A stretch of 57,167 nt of DNA from Longimicrobium sp. Its GTDB lineage: Bacteria > Gemmatimonadota > Gemmatimonadetes > Longimicrobiales > Longimicrobiaceae. Numbering within the stretch: the first letter of the stretch is position 1; each line of letters begins with the position of its first letter. Below are positions 17,025 to 27,371 of this stretch, piece after piece. Position numbers and translations under genes: made by a program. The DNA lies in contig DASVTZ010000025.1 in assembly GCA_036387335.1 (NCBI GenBank), positions 1-57,167 on the forward strand, written 5' to 3'. The notes beneath the pieces were generated by a model. That model had not been told where the DNA came from. It did not search any database and was given only the letters and a program-made list of their open reading frames with translations.

Positions 17025-17104
17025 GGGCCTGCGGAGTTGGATGTGTGGGTGAACGAACAGCGCAAAGTCCCCCTGCTCGTCACGCCAGCCCCGCGGCACG
17101 CACA

Positions 17105-17256
17105 GTAGATCCTTCGCTCCGCGCCCGAGTATGGAGCCGAGGATAGGACGGAGCGGCGCGTCGCTCAGGATGACAAACGGGGACTGATGCTCGCGGTTGT
17201 CGAGCCGGCTTCAGCCGCCTTCGCGTGGTTCCAGCCGGGGGATTCATCCCCCGGCG
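17105..17256. repeat. Family D unit followed by an inverted family A array (D1-A3)
   Basis: D1 (17107-17175) begins AGATCCTTCGCT and ends GTCGCTCAGGATGACA. A unit of the same 69-bp length at 25087-25155 shares both ends. After about 28 bp comes A3, in minus orientation: GGCTTCAGCC, linker CTTCGCGTGGTTCCAGCC, then GGGGGATTCATCCCCC. The same D-then-inverted-A order is seen at 25081-25342. Confidence 0.8.
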
Positions 17257-17277
17257 ATGTGCCTGGGACACCCGCCC

Positions 17278-17703
17278 TCAGCCGCCCCCACGCCGCGTGA
17301 TGATCTCGATGGCGCCGTTCGGGTGCCCGTCGCCGAAGCGCTGCTGGGCACCGGAGGCGGTGTAGTGGCGGATCATCTCGACGTCATCCACGGGGATCGA
17401 GCGGAGCGACTCGACGGTGCCCAGGCGCTGGCCGTCGAGGTAGGCGAGCACGTCGTCCGGGCCCGAGTACGAGACGCGCGCGCGGCGCAGCGTCGAGGTG
17501 TTGCTGCGCTTGCGAAGCCACTCGGGCCGTAGCGCCTGCACCAGCTCCAGCGCGTTGGCGCGGCGCGAGGAGCGGATCTCGTCAGTGGTGATCTTGGTGG
17601 CATCGCGGGCGGCCAGGGCGCCGCCGCCGGACTGCGACGCCGAGATGCACGCGCTCGAAGCCAGCAGCAGGGCGAAAGTGGCCGCGCGGAGAGGGAGGCG
17701 CAT
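17278..17703 (-). CDS. Short lipoprotein with a TonB-plug-like domain
   Basis: 141 aa. The signal MRLPLRAATFALLLASSAC ends in a lipobox cysteine, so it is probably an outer- or inner-membrane lipoprotein. The C-terminal part VLAYLDGQRLGTVESLRSIP, then VDDVEMIRHYTASGAQQRFG and GAIEIITRRG, reads like the end of a TonB-dependent receptor plug (YxDGxxL, IExI, GxxG-AIxIxTK/R). No barrel follows: the frame ends at once. It is not an obvious truncation, because the signal, start and stop are intact. Free-standing plug proteins could gate or bind a receptor in trans. That role is inference. Confidence 0.7.
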   Translation of the reverse strand: MRLPLRAATFALLLASSACISASQSGGGALAARDATKITTDEIRSSRRANALELVQALRPEWLRKRSNTSTLRRARVSYSGPDDVLAYLDGQRLGTVESLRSIPVDDVEMIRHYTASGAQQRFGDGHPNGAIEIITRRGGG

Positions 17704-17803
17704 ACCGGATCTCCGGGATGGGGTGCGGAAGGCCGGGCATGGCGCCAGGCCGGAGGGGCGATGTTCGCAATACTCACCCGCGCCCGCGCGGGGCGCAAGG
17801 ACC

Positions 17804-18808
17804 TCAGGGGGCGTAGCGGCCCGCCTCCACCACCTCGCGCACGCGGGCCAGGTCGCCGCCGTACGTGCCCAGCGCCAGCATCAGCTCGATGCGCGACTGC
17901 TGCCCCGTCATGTGGTCCGCGAAGATGGCCCCCATCTCCCGCAGCTCGTGGCCGCCGCCCGGATACGCGTACGTGTCCAGCACCCGCCCCCTTGCCGAGC
18001 GCGACGCCACCACCACCGGCCGCCCCGCCTCCACCCAGCGGCGCACGCCGGGGACCACCGCGGGCGGCACGTTCCCCCGCCCCATCGCCTCCAGCACGAT
18101 GCCGTGCGCGCCGCTGTCCAGCGACGCCTCCACTAGCCGCGAGTCCATCCCGGCCACCACCTTCACCAGGTCCACCAGGGTGACGGGCGACTCCGGCTCC
18201 AGCGGCGGCTTGCGGCGGCTCTCGCGGTAGAAGAGGACGCGCCCCTTGTCCGTGATCCCCAGCGGACCCCAGTTGGGCGAGCGAAAGGTGCCCGCCGCCT
18301 CGGTGTGCGTCTTCACCACCTCCGCTCCCTGCACGATCTCCTCGTCCATCACCACCATGGTGCCGCGACCGCGCGCCTCGGGGCTGGCGGCCACCTCCAC
18401 CGCGCTCATCAGGTTGGCGGGGCCGTCCCACGAGAGCTCGCTGGAGTTCCTCATTGCGCCGGTGATGACCACCGGCACCCCGGCCGGCATGGAGCGGTCG
18501 AGGAGGTACGCCGTTTCCTCGATGGTGTCGGTGCCGTGCATCACCACCACGCCGTCCACCCCGCCCTCCGCGATGGCGGCGAGGATGGCGCGCCGCAGCT
18601 CCCACATCCGCTCGATGGTCATGTGCGGACCGGGGTAGCGCCCGAACTCGCGCACCTCCAGCCGCGCCACCTGGTCCACGCCGGGGACGGCCTCCAGGAT
18701 CTCCGCGCCCGTGAGCCGCGGGACGGCGCCGCCGCTCTCCGCGTCGATCTTCATGGAGATGGTGCCGCCCGTGGCGATCAGCACCACCCTCGGGAGCGCG
18801 TCAGCCAC
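17804..18808 (-). CDS. L-asparaginase
   Basis: Hydrolyses L-asparagine to aspartate and ammonia. 334 aa from a GTG at 18808. Both catalytic-threonine signatures are present: ATGGTISM at 12-19 and VVMHGTDTIEETAYLL at about 87-102, followed by the GAMRNSSELSWDGPANL region. No signal peptide is visible, so it is probably cytoplasmic and type-I-like, although the length also fits type II. The start overlaps the stop of the SDR gene by 8 bp, so the two are co-translated. Its physiological link to the SDR and ferritin-like proteins is unknown. Confidence 0.92.
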   Translation of the reverse strand: MADALPRVVLIATGGTISMKIDAESGGAVPRLTGAEILEAVPGVDQVARLEVREFGRYPGPHMTIERMWELRRAILAAIAEGGVDGVVVMHGTDTIEETAYLLDRSMPAGVPVVITGAMRNSSELSWDGPANLMSAVEVAASPEARGRGTMVVMDEEIVQGAEVVKTHTEAAGTFRSPNWGPLGITDKGRVLFYRESRRKPPLEPESPVTLVDLVKVVAGMDSRLVEASLDSGAHGIVLEAMGRGNVPPAVVPGVRRWVEAGRPVVVASRSARGRVLDTYAYPGGGHELREMGAIFADHMTGQQSRIELMLALGTYGGDLARVREVVEAGRYAP

Positions 18809-19571
18809 AGAGCACGCTCCCGCCGTTCACGTTCAGGATCTCGCCCGTCAGGTGCCGGGCCAGCGGCGAGCAGAGGAAGAGGATCGGCCCCGCGATGTCG
18901 TCGGCGGAGGCGATGCGGCGCAGGGGGATGGCGGCTTCGATGCGCGCGCGCCCCTCTCCGGCCATCGGCCCGGCGACCATCTCGGTGTCGATCCACCCCG
19001 GCGCCACACAGTTCACGGTGACGCCCCGCGGGCCGAGCTCCACCGCCACCGACTTGGTGAGGGAGATGACGGCGCCCTTGCTGGCCGCGTAGTCCGCGTG
19101 GCCCGCCTCGCCGCGCTGGCCCGCGGTGGAGGCCACCAGCACGATGCGCCCGCCGTCGCCGATGCGCGTGGCGGCGAGACGCACGCAGTGGAAGATGGAG
19201 TCGAGGTTGGCTCGCATCGTGTGCGCCCACTGTTCCTCCGCCATCTCCGCGATCGGCACGTCGTCCGGCGGCCACACCCCCGCATTGCCCACGAAGATGT
19301 CGACCCCGCCCAGCTCCTCCTGGCAGCGGTCGAAGAGGACGCGCGCCCCCTCCGCCGTCCCCACGTCCGCCGACGCGGCGAAGGCGCGCACACCGAGCGC
19401 CCGCAGCTCGGCGACGACGGCTTCGGCTTCGGCGGTACGGCTAAGGTATCCGATCCCCACGTCGGCGCCGGCGCGGGCCAGGAGAAGCGCCGTCGCCCTC
19501 CCCACGCCGCGCGAGCCGCCGGTGACGAGCGCGCGCCGCCCGCGCAGGTCGATGCTCAGGCCGGCGTCCAT
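18801..19571 (-). CDS. Short-chain dehydrogenase/reductase, FabG-like
   Basis: 256 aa from the ATG at 19571. NAD(P)-binding ALVTGGSRGVGRATALLLA near 14-32, NAG in FVGNAGVW, a catalytic Ser in VLVASTAGQ, YAASK near 154-158, and the C-terminal GEILNVNGGSVL typical of 3-oxoacyl-ACP reductase-like SDRs. The Rossmann motif GGSRGVG with following acidic residues does not settle NADH versus NADPH. It overlaps the ferritin-like gene upstream by 16 bp and asparaginase downstream by 8 bp. Annotation as FabG would go beyond the evidence, since no fatty-acid genes are nearby. Confidence 0.88.
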   Translation of the reverse strand: MDAGLSIDLRGRRALVTGGSRGVGRATALLLARAGADVGIGYLSRTAEAEAVVAELRALGVRAFAASADVGTAEGARVLFDRCQEELGGVDIFVGNAGVWPPDDVPIAEMAEEQWAHTMRANLDSIFHCVRLAATRIGDGGRIVLVASTAGQRGEAGHADYAASKGAVISLTKSVAVELGPRGVTVNCVAPGWIDTEMVAGPMAGEGRARIEAAIPLRRIASADDIAGPILFLCSPLARHLTGEILNVNGGSVLCG

Positions 19572-19960
19572 TTTCCCCCCAGCTCTTCGGCGTGGTGCCG
19601 CTCCGTGTCCAGGATCTCGCGGAGCAGCGCGTCGGTCTTGGGATCGAGCGGTTCGGCCAGGAGCGCCTCGTAGCGATGCACCTCGGCCTCCTCGCGCAAG
19701 CGCGCGGCGGGCTCCCATCCGTCCATCCCGACGAGCTCGCCCTTCATCTCGCCCAGCTCCACGAGCGGCGCGCCCATCTCCATCAGCCGCACCGAGAGCC
19801 GCGAGAGGTGGTGCTGCTCGTCCGCGTGCAGGTCGTTGAAACGTTCGGCGAGCGCCGCGGCGCCGCGCTCCCCCGCCTCCGCTGCGAGGGCGCGGTAGAA
19901 GAGCGCCTGCGCCTTCTCGGCGGCGCGGGCCTCGGCCAGCAGCTTCAGGATGTCGGGCAT
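19556..19960 (-). CDS. Ferritin-like diiron-domain protein
   Basis: 134 aa, four-helix bundle. Two ExxH motifs are visible (E48-H51 in DEQHH and E120-H123 in ERHHAEE), plus E15 and an acidic helix EEAEVHRYE (90-98) in positions expected for a rubrerythrin-type diiron site. There is no rubredoxin domain. Proteins of this type handle iron or peroxide, or act on membrane lipids. It is the first gene of a tight operon with the SDR and asparaginase genes, overlapping the SDR gene by 16 bp. Confidence 0.8.
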   Translation of the reverse strand: MPDILKLLAEARAAEKAQALFYRALAAEAGERGAAALAERFNDLHADEQHHLSRLSVRLMEMGAPLVELGEMKGELVGMDGWEPAARLREEAEVHRYEALLAEPLDPKTDALLREILDTERHHAEELGGKWTPA

Positions 19961-19986
19961 TGGAAGTCGGTTCGGGTGCCGGAACG

Positions 19987-20511
19987 CTACTGCTTTGCAG
20001 CGCCGGACGACGGGCACTCGCGCCGCACGGCCTTGAAGAAGCCGACCAGCGTCCCAGCCGCGTTCGGCACCCGCCCCACGCGTCCGTCCGGATGCGTCGT
20101 GGGCTTCACGTCCGTGGTGACCGTTTCCGCCTCGTAGCGGCCGGACACGACGCCGTCGCGCACGGCGTCGATGGTGAGCTTGCCGCCGCGCACGTGGATC
20201 GCGAGGCGTTCGGCATCGGGGTCCGGGTAGGCGTCCAGGGCCGCGTCCACCTTGAAGCCGCCCGGCTGCGGCTGCATCCCGAGCAGCCAGGCGCCGGGCG
20301 TGAGCGAGCCGGGCGCCCCGGTGAAGGAGATCGCCGATTTGCGCCGCTCGTCCTCCATCGTCAACTGGACGCCGCCGGGGCTTTCGCAGTACCACGATGT
20401 CCCGGCGAGGGGCCCTTCGATGGTGCCGCCCACGCGCCCGTTGAAGTCGCCGCCCTCCTTGCCGCACCCGGCCAGAACCAGCGCCGCGGCGGCTAGCGCG
20501 CGCGCCCTCAC
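19987..20511 (-). CDS. Predicted lipoprotein
   Basis: 174 aa from the GTG at 20511, which overlaps the stop of the upstream lipoprotein gene (GTGA). Signal VRARALAAAALVLAGCG with a lipobox cysteine. The mature part has a short Gly-rich linker, then a compact beta-rich domain (SWYCESPGGVQLTMEDERRK, GGFKVDAALDAYPDPDAERL) and a terminal Cys near the end (RRECPSSG) that may pair with the SWYC cysteine. No family is recognised. Coupling to the neighbouring lipoprotein suggests the two act together in the envelope. Confidence 0.7.
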   Translation of the reverse strand: MRARALAAAALVLAGCGKEGGDFNGRVGGTIEGPLAGTSWYCESPGGVQLTMEDERRKSAISFTGAPGSLTPGAWLLGMQPQPGGFKVDAALDAYPDPDAERLAIHVRGGKLTIDAVRDGVVSGRYEAETVTTDVKPTTHPDGRVGRVPNAAGTLVGFFKAVRRECPSSGAAKQ

Positions 20512-21092
20512 CCGCACTTCTCCACCCACGCCACTTCGGGCATGCGCCCGGCACGATAGCTGGTCACGGCCTTGCCATCCGTCTCGAAGATGATGCGGTA
20601 CCCGCTGTCCGCGGGGGTGACCACGAGGTAGTGCCCGTCGGTGTACTTGCGCGGCTCCTGTCTCACGCGGCCCGCGTAGATCTGCCGGATGCGCTCCTCG
20701 GGGTCGCCGATGCGCGCGCCCTCCAGCGTCGCCACCCGTCCGGAGTCGACGTCGATGCGCGCCACCTCCCCCTTCGTGGCCAGCACCCCCACCCCGGCGG
20801 GGAGCCGGCCGGACCTCACGTACGCGCACGCCTGCGTGGCGCCCGGCGCGTCCGCGAGCGTCACGTTGAGCCCCAGTGCGTCGCGCGCATTCGACCCCAC
20901 CTTCACCGACCCGATCCCGCGCGGTGTGACCGACCACGCCGTGTCCGCGCGCGAAAACTTGCTCGCGCTCGCGGGCGGCGCGACGCTGATGATGGGCGAC
21001 TCGCCGGCCCCCGGCTTCGGCTCCTCCTTCGCCCCGCCTCCGCACGCCGCGAGCGCGAGGCACCCGCACACGATCCACCGGTTCATCGCCAT
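20508..21092 (-). CDS. Predicted lipoprotein
   Basis: About 194 aa from the ATG at 21092, with a GGGAGGGAG ribosome-binding site; a second ATG two codons on is also possible. Signal MNRWIVCGCLALAACGGG with a lipobox. A low-complexity linker (KEEPKPGAGES) is followed by a domain with TPRGIGSVKVGSNARDAL, a pattern seen in secreted proteins that carry a GIGPVRLGMT-like opening. It ends in a Cys (EVAWVEKCG). It is co-translated with the next lipoprotein gene by a GTGA overlap. Function unknown. Confidence 0.75.
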   Translation of the reverse strand: MAMNRWIVCGCLALAACGGGAKEEPKPGAGESPIISVAPPASASKFSRADTAWSVTPRGIGSVKVGSNARDALGLNVTLADAPGATQACAYVRSGRLPAGVGVLATKGEVARIDVDSGRVATLEGARIGDPEERIRQIYAGRVRQEPRKYTDGHYLVVTPADSGYRIIFETDGKAVTSYRAGRMPEVAWVEKCG

Positions 21093-21114
21093 CCACTCCC
21101 TCCCGAGGTACCAG

Positions 21115-21239
21115 GCGAGTAAACTCGCGGCTACAACAGCACAAAGTCCGCCTGCGCGGACTCCAGGCCCAATTTCCGCGCTCCTCCAGCCCACTTCAGT
21201 GGGCTTCGCGTGGTTCCAGCCGGGGGCTTCAGCCCCCGA
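21115..21239 (-). repeat. Family A hairpin array (copy A4, minus orientation)
   Basis: Reads, on the plus strand, GCGAGTAAACTCGC, then GCAACAACAGCACAAAG-like text, GTCCGCCTGCGCGGAC, AGCCCACTTCAGTGGGCT, the linker CTTCGCGTGGTTCCAGCC, and GGGGGCTTCAGCCCCC. It is the reverse complement of A2 module by module. Confidence 0.88.
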
Positions 21240-21269
21240 TGCCGATCCCCCGGTGTTCGGCCCCGGTGT

Positions 21270-21574
21270 TCATCCCTCCGCCAGCGCCCCGATCCTCCCC
21301 GCCCCGCCCCACACCTCCGCGAATTCCCGCACCGCGTCCGCATCCATCTCCGCGCGGGCTTCGAGGGCGTGGGTGAGGAGCGCGTCGGCGGCCAGGAGCG
21401 GGAGCGCATCCTCCCGCCCGCCCGTGCCGCGCAGGACCTGCTCGTACAGCGACATCGCCCCCGCCGCGAGCGCATCCGGCACCTCACCCTCGGGCGGAAG
21501 CGCGGCGACCATCCGCTCCAGCAGCGACGGCGGCGCGTCGGGGAGGCGGGCGCGCAGCCAGTCCGCTGCGGCGC

Positions 21575-21578
<4 letters not shown>
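21270..21578 (-). CDS. Small protein translationally coupled to alaS, unknown
   Basis: 102 aa from a GTG at 21578 that overlaps the alaS stop as GTGA. Predominantly helical and acidic (LLERMVAALPPEGEVPDALA, ALLTHALEARAEMDADAVRE), with no signal, cysteines or membrane helix. The next feature downstream is an A repeat. I do not recognise it. Coupling to alanyl-tRNA synthetase suggests a translation-linked job, but that rests on position alone. Confidence 0.65.
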
Positions 21579-24211
<2,633 letters not shown>

Positions 24212-24314
24212 GTATGAAGACCGGGATAGGGATCGATCGAAGCGAACGCGCAACTTAACGCACCGCAGGGGCGCGGTTCAAGGCGCGCCGAGAGATCCCC
24301 GCGATCGACTCGGA

Positions 24315-24527
24315 TCACGGACGCTCCGGCTCGCTCGCATCGGCTACGGGCGGATCAATGCGGAACGGGCCTGAACCGCGGACCGGCACCCGCCGAGCAA
24401 CGGCCAGGGCACGGGCGAGATCCTCCTCGGAAATCGGTGGGAACTCCGTATCCGCGGCCGCAATCACCTCGATCTCGGCCTCAGTCCACGTCCGACGAGG
24501 GTGCTTTCCGGATGTACGCTCAGCCAT
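24315..24527 (-). CDS. BrnA-type antitoxin
   Basis: 70 aa from the ATG at 24527, whose first codons overlap the last 8 bp of the BrnT-like toxin gene. It begins MAERTSGKHPRRTWTEAEIE and contains FPPISEEDLARALAVARRVP. The acidic 'PPIxEEDL' segment is like the toxin-binding part of BrnA antitoxins. The usual C-terminal ribbon-helix-helix is short or degenerate here, so DNA binding is uncertain. The gene order (toxin first, antitoxin second, overlapping) is the normal brnTA order. Confidence 0.7.
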   Translation of the reverse strand: MAERTSGKHPRRTWTEAEIEVIAAADTEFPPISEEDLARALAVARRVPVRGSGPFRIDPPVADASEPERP

Positions 24528-24828
24528 TGTCCACTCCATTGAACTCGTTGAACGCGCGGCGCTCTCCTCGCCGGGCGGGTCGCACCCAGATCAGGCGCCT
24601 CACACCTTCGCGCACGGTAAATACGACCGCAACGATCAAGCCCCAAGGCAGTCGTCCGATAACGACACGGCGCATCTCGCCGTTATGCTCCCGCTCTCCG
24701 AGATCGAGATAGGGGTAACGCTTGTCTTCGAACAGCTCAACGAGATCGAAAAACGAGAAGCCGTACTCGCGCTCGCAGCGGCTATTCGTGAATGGGTCCC
24801 AGTCAAACCCCGGAGGTGGCGTCGTCAA
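24520..24828 (-). CDS. BrnT-type toxin (RelE-like ribonuclease fold)
   Basis: 102 aa from a TTG at 24828 with a GAAGGGACGAG site upstream. BrnT features are FDWDPFTNSRCEREYGFSFF (normally FxWDxxKxxxNxxKHGVSF), a central LDLGEREHNGEMRRVVIGRL, and the C-terminal RLIWVRPARRGERRAF with the conserved Arg residues. BrnT cleaves RNA and halts growth until neutralised by BrnA. Base composition is visibly lower in GC than its neighbours, in line with horizontal transfer. The frame extends upstream to about 24966, but that part is Cys/Trp-rich and unlike the family. Confidence 0.78.
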   Translation of the reverse strand: MTTPPPGFDWDPFTNSRCEREYGFSFFDLVELFEDKRYPYLDLGEREHNGEMRRVVIGRLPWGLIVAVVFTVREGVRRLIWVRPARRGERRAFNEFNGVDNG

Positions 24829-24893
24829 CGAACTCGTCCCTTCATACAGTGGCGAAGGTGTCGCGGTCCATTTGAAGCCGCGCTGAACACCAT

Positions 24894-24921
24894 CGTATAT
24901 GGATACCGTCCGCTGGTTCAA
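24894..24921 (-). promoter_or_regulatory. Candidate promoter for the brnTA-like pair
   Basis: On the minus strand, TTGAAC (24921-24916), a 16-bp spacer, then TATACG (24899-24894), about 65 bp upstream of the TTG start. The AT-rich pocket stands out from the GC-rich surroundings. I see no clean palindrome for BrnA binding. Confidence 0.4.
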
Positions 24922-25080
24922 CCCCGCACCACAACACCGCCACCCGCAACACACGTCGGCCGTCACGAGGCACAGAAGAAACGGCGAGAACTCGATGAGT
25001 TCTCGCCGCGTTGCGAGCCGCCGAAGGATTTGGCCGGAAGCCGGGCCGGGGTTCGCACGTCACTCGGGCCTCGCGCAACG

Positions 25081-25342
25081 CGCACTAGATCCTTCGCTTC
25101 GCGCCGGAGATCCGAGACAAGGCAAGGACTGAGCGGCGCGTCGCTCAGGATGACAGAGGAGGGGGTCCGATGCCGCGTTTCTCGAGCCCACTTCAGTGGG
25201 CTTCGCGTAGTTCCAGCCGGGGGCTTCAGCCCCCGGCGCTCGCGACACCCGCCGACACCCGCCGTCACACGCCCACCCCCGGCCCCGAGCCTGCGAAGGC
25301 AGGCTTCCCGCGGTTGTTGCAGCGGTTTCAACCGCCGGCCCC
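25081..25342. repeat. Family D unit followed by an inverted family A array (D2-A5)
   Basis: D2 (25087-25155) matches D1 at 17107-17175 in length and at both ends. A5 follows in minus orientation: AGCCCACTTCAGTGGGCT, linker CTTCGCGTAGTTCCAGCC, GGGGGCTTCAGCCCCC, a variable GC-rich spacer, GCCTGCGAAGGCAGGC, then GCGGTTTCAACCGC. Between brnT and this block (24922-25080) nothing is recognisable. Confidence 0.82.
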
Positions 25343-25373
25343 TGGCACCGCTACCGGCCCATCACCATCCGTT

Positions 25374-26741
25374 TCACCCACCGGCCCCATCCACCGCCAC
25401 CGGCTCCCTCACCGGCACCGGGTGGTACAACCGCACGCACTTCACTCGGCGCTCCTCCACCTCTTCCACGCGCAGCTCCCACTCGCCCTCCGCGCCGGGC
25501 ACGGCCACGACGTCGCCCGCCACCGGGACGCGGCCCAGGGTGCCGAAGACGTAGCCGCCCAGCGTATCGAAGTCGTCCACCGGGAGGTGCAGGAGGAAGC
25601 GGTCGTTCACCTCGGAGAGCGAGACGGCGCCGTCGATCAGGGTGTCGCCCTCGGGAGTGGGCTCGAACTCGGGCTCGGCCACGTCGAACTCGTCGTTGAT
25701 CTCGCCGACGATCTCCTCCAGGATGTCCTCCATCGTCACCAGGCCGTACGTGCCGCCGAACTCGTCCAGCACGATGGCCAGGTGCACGCTCTGCTGGCGC
25801 AGCTCGGCCAGGATGTCGCTCACCGGCTTGGTCTCGGGGACGAAGTACGGGGGACGCATCACGGCGCGCATGTCGAACCCGGCGCGCCGCTCGGCATCGC
25901 GCAGCAGGGGGAAGAGGTCCTTGATGAGGATCACGCCCACGATGGTGTCGATCGTCCCCTCGAAGACGGGGAGGCGCGAGTGGCCCTCCTCGAAGAAGAC
26001 GTCCAGCATCTCCTCGAAGGAAGCGCCCACCGGGATGGCGGCCATGGCGGTGCGCGGCGTCATCACCTCGCGCGCCACCGTGTCCGAGAAGCCGAAGACG
26101 CCGCGGATCATCTCGCGCTCGTCCTCCTCGATCTCGGTGGGGTCGGCGCCGGCGGCCACCAGCATGCGCAGCTCCTCGTCCGGCTCGGTGAGGTGCGCGA
26201 AGCCGGCGCCGCCCAGCCCGAACGGCCGCAGCGCCAGCCGCACGCACCACTCCAGCGGCTTGAGCACGGGCCAGAACACCACCCACAGAGCGCGCAGCAC
26301 GGGATAGCCCAGCACCGCCGCCACCGGCTCCGCGCGGTGCACGGCCACCAGCTTGGGAACCTGCTGCCCCAGCGTAGCGTGCAGAACGACAACGACCGCG
26401 ATGGCGATGACGTCCGCGACCGCGGCCGTCGAGCCGAAGACGGGGAGCGCGCGGACGGGACCCAGCAGCGGCACGAGGTGCGCGCGCGAGGCCGCGAGGG
26501 CGTAGGTGCCCAGGAGGATGGATACGAGGCTGCGGCCGACCTGGCCGGCGAAGAGCAGCTCCTCCAGCTGGCCGAGCGCCGGAAGGACGCGGGCCGCGCG
26601 GGTGTCGCCCTGGCGGACGTGCTGCTCGATTCGGGTGCGGCGAACGGAGAGGAGGGCGAACTCGGCGGCCACCAGGAAGGCGTTGACCAGCACGAGGCCC
26701 AGCACTGCGAGGATGCTTAGACCGCCAGGTTCAGGATCCAT
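25374..26741 (-). CDS. HlyC/CorC-family membrane protein (DUF21 + CBS + CorC_HlyC)
   Basis: 455 aa from the ATG at 26741. The N-terminal DUF21 transmembrane domain (about 1-180) starts ILAVLGLVLVNAFLVAAEFA and contains the family's NAFLVAAEFALLSVRRTRIE. A CBS pair (about 205-330) has VMTPRTAMAAIPVGASFEEM and HLAIVLDEFGGTYGLVTMED, the latter a typical CorC signature. A C-terminal CorC_HlyC FAD-like domain follows (DTLGGYVFGTLGRVPVAGDV). Family members are implicated in Mg2+ or Co2+ efflux. True transport specificity is not evident from sequence. Confidence 0.92.
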   Translation of the reverse strand: MDPEPGGLSILAVLGLVLVNAFLVAAEFALLSVRRTRIEQHVRQGDTRAARVLPALGQLEELLFAGQVGRSLVSILLGTYALAASRAHLVPLLGPVRALPVFGSTAAVADVIAIAVVVVLHATLGQQVPKLVAVHRAEPVAAVLGYPVLRALWVVFWPVLKPLEWCVRLALRPFGLGGAGFAHLTEPDEELRMLVAAGADPTEIEEDEREMIRGVFGFSDTVAREVMTPRTAMAAIPVGASFEEMLDVFFEEGHSRLPVFEGTIDTIVGVILIKDLFPLLRDAERRAGFDMRAVMRPPYFVPETKPVSDILAELRQQSVHLAIVLDEFGGTYGLVTMEDILEEIVGEINDEFDVAEPEFEPTPEGDTLIDGAVSLSEVNDRFLLHLPVDDFDTLGGYVFGTLGRVPVAGDVVAVPGAEGEWELRVEEVEERRVKCVRLYHPVPVREPVAVDGAGG

Positions 26742-26854
26742 GCGAGGTGTACGTAGGAAGGGAGCCCGGCCCACCCGGGCTCCCCGAATCGCGCGGAGCG
26801 GCCGGCGCGCCGAACCCTCTCGGCGCTATCCCGGCCCTCCGTGCGGCCGCCGCG

Positions 26855-27196
26855 TCAGGCCGCGGCGGTCTCGGTCTCTGTCTCGGCTTCGGCTTCCGCC
26901 TCGAAGCTGACGGCTTCGGCTTCCGCTTCAACCTCGACGGGCGAGTTGGCGATCACCGGGCGGCAGAAGCGCAGCCCGATCCCAGCCAGCTCGTCCAGCT
27001 CTTCGCGGGTCAGCGCCGGATAGCGCTCGCCCATGAAGTCCACCGTATCCTTCATCCACTCCTCCTGCTGCTCAGCTTCGGCGCGAAGCACGCCGCAGCG
27101 GTGGATGTGGCTGAACAGCTCGTTCCGAGCCTCTTCCAGCGCCGAGGGCGCGGAGGAACGCTGCGGCTTCCGATCACGATCGCGGTTTCTGCTCAA
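26855..27196 (-). CDS. Small acidic-tailed protein behind a possible attenuator, unknown
   Basis: 113 aa from a TTG at 27196, chosen because GGAGG lies 5 nt upstream; the frame continues to 27256 but has no ribosome-binding site there. Basic N-terminus (SRNRDRDRKPQRSS), then a helical core with HIHRCGVLRAEAEQQEEWMK and YPALTREELDELAGIGLRFC, then a Glu-rich tail (EAEAEAVSFEAEAEAETETE). There is no signal peptide. The function is unknown. A promoter and an intrinsic-terminator-like hairpin lie in its leader, suggesting regulated read-through. Confidence 0.7.
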   Translation of the reverse strand: MSRNRDRDRKPQRSSAPSALEEARNELFSHIHRCGVLRAEAEQQEEWMKDTVDFMGERYPALTREELDELAGIGLRFCRPVIANSPVEVEAEAEAVSFEAEAEAETETETAAA

Positions 27197-27212
27197 AAGG
27201 CCTCCAAGTCGC

Positions 27213-27239
27213 GAAAAAAGAACCCCTCGCGCGGAGGGG
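27213..27239 (-). terminator. Terminator-like hairpin in the leader (candidate attenuator)
   Basis: On the minus strand, CCCCTC (27239-27234), loop CGCGC, then GAGGGG (27228-27223) and TTCTTTTTT. It lies about 35 nt downstream of the likely transcription start and about 15 nt before the ribosome-binding site of the 27196 gene. No minus-strand gene lies upstream that would need terminating. Confidence 0.65.
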
Positions 27240-27265
27240 AGAGTGGTGCGTTGCAAATGTATGGT

Positions 27266-27294
27266 AATATAGCACTTTTTCGGCGTTTTGGAAA
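27266..27294 (-). promoter_or_regulatory. Promoter of the 27196 gene
   Basis: Minus strand: TTTCCA (27294-27289), a 17-bp spacer, then TATATT (27271-27266). The -10 box is strong and lies in an AT-rich pocket (GTATGGTAATATAGCAC on the plus strand). Confidence 0.65.
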
Positions 27295-27371
27295 CTCCGG
27301 GGTCCGTCCTTTGCTACCCCCGGCGCGTAAGGAGGTTGCGGCCTCGTGGAAGGAACGTCCGGCGGAGGGGG

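Noticed and set aside
17025-17099. Upstream start of the phosphoesterase
   Set aside because: It would place 25 residues ahead of the Tat motif, which normally lies at the N-terminus.
14628-17108. Long plus-strand frame antisense to the phosphoesterase gene
   Set aside because: It runs through repeats and the antisense of a gene with clear catalytic motifs; no recognisable motif of its own.
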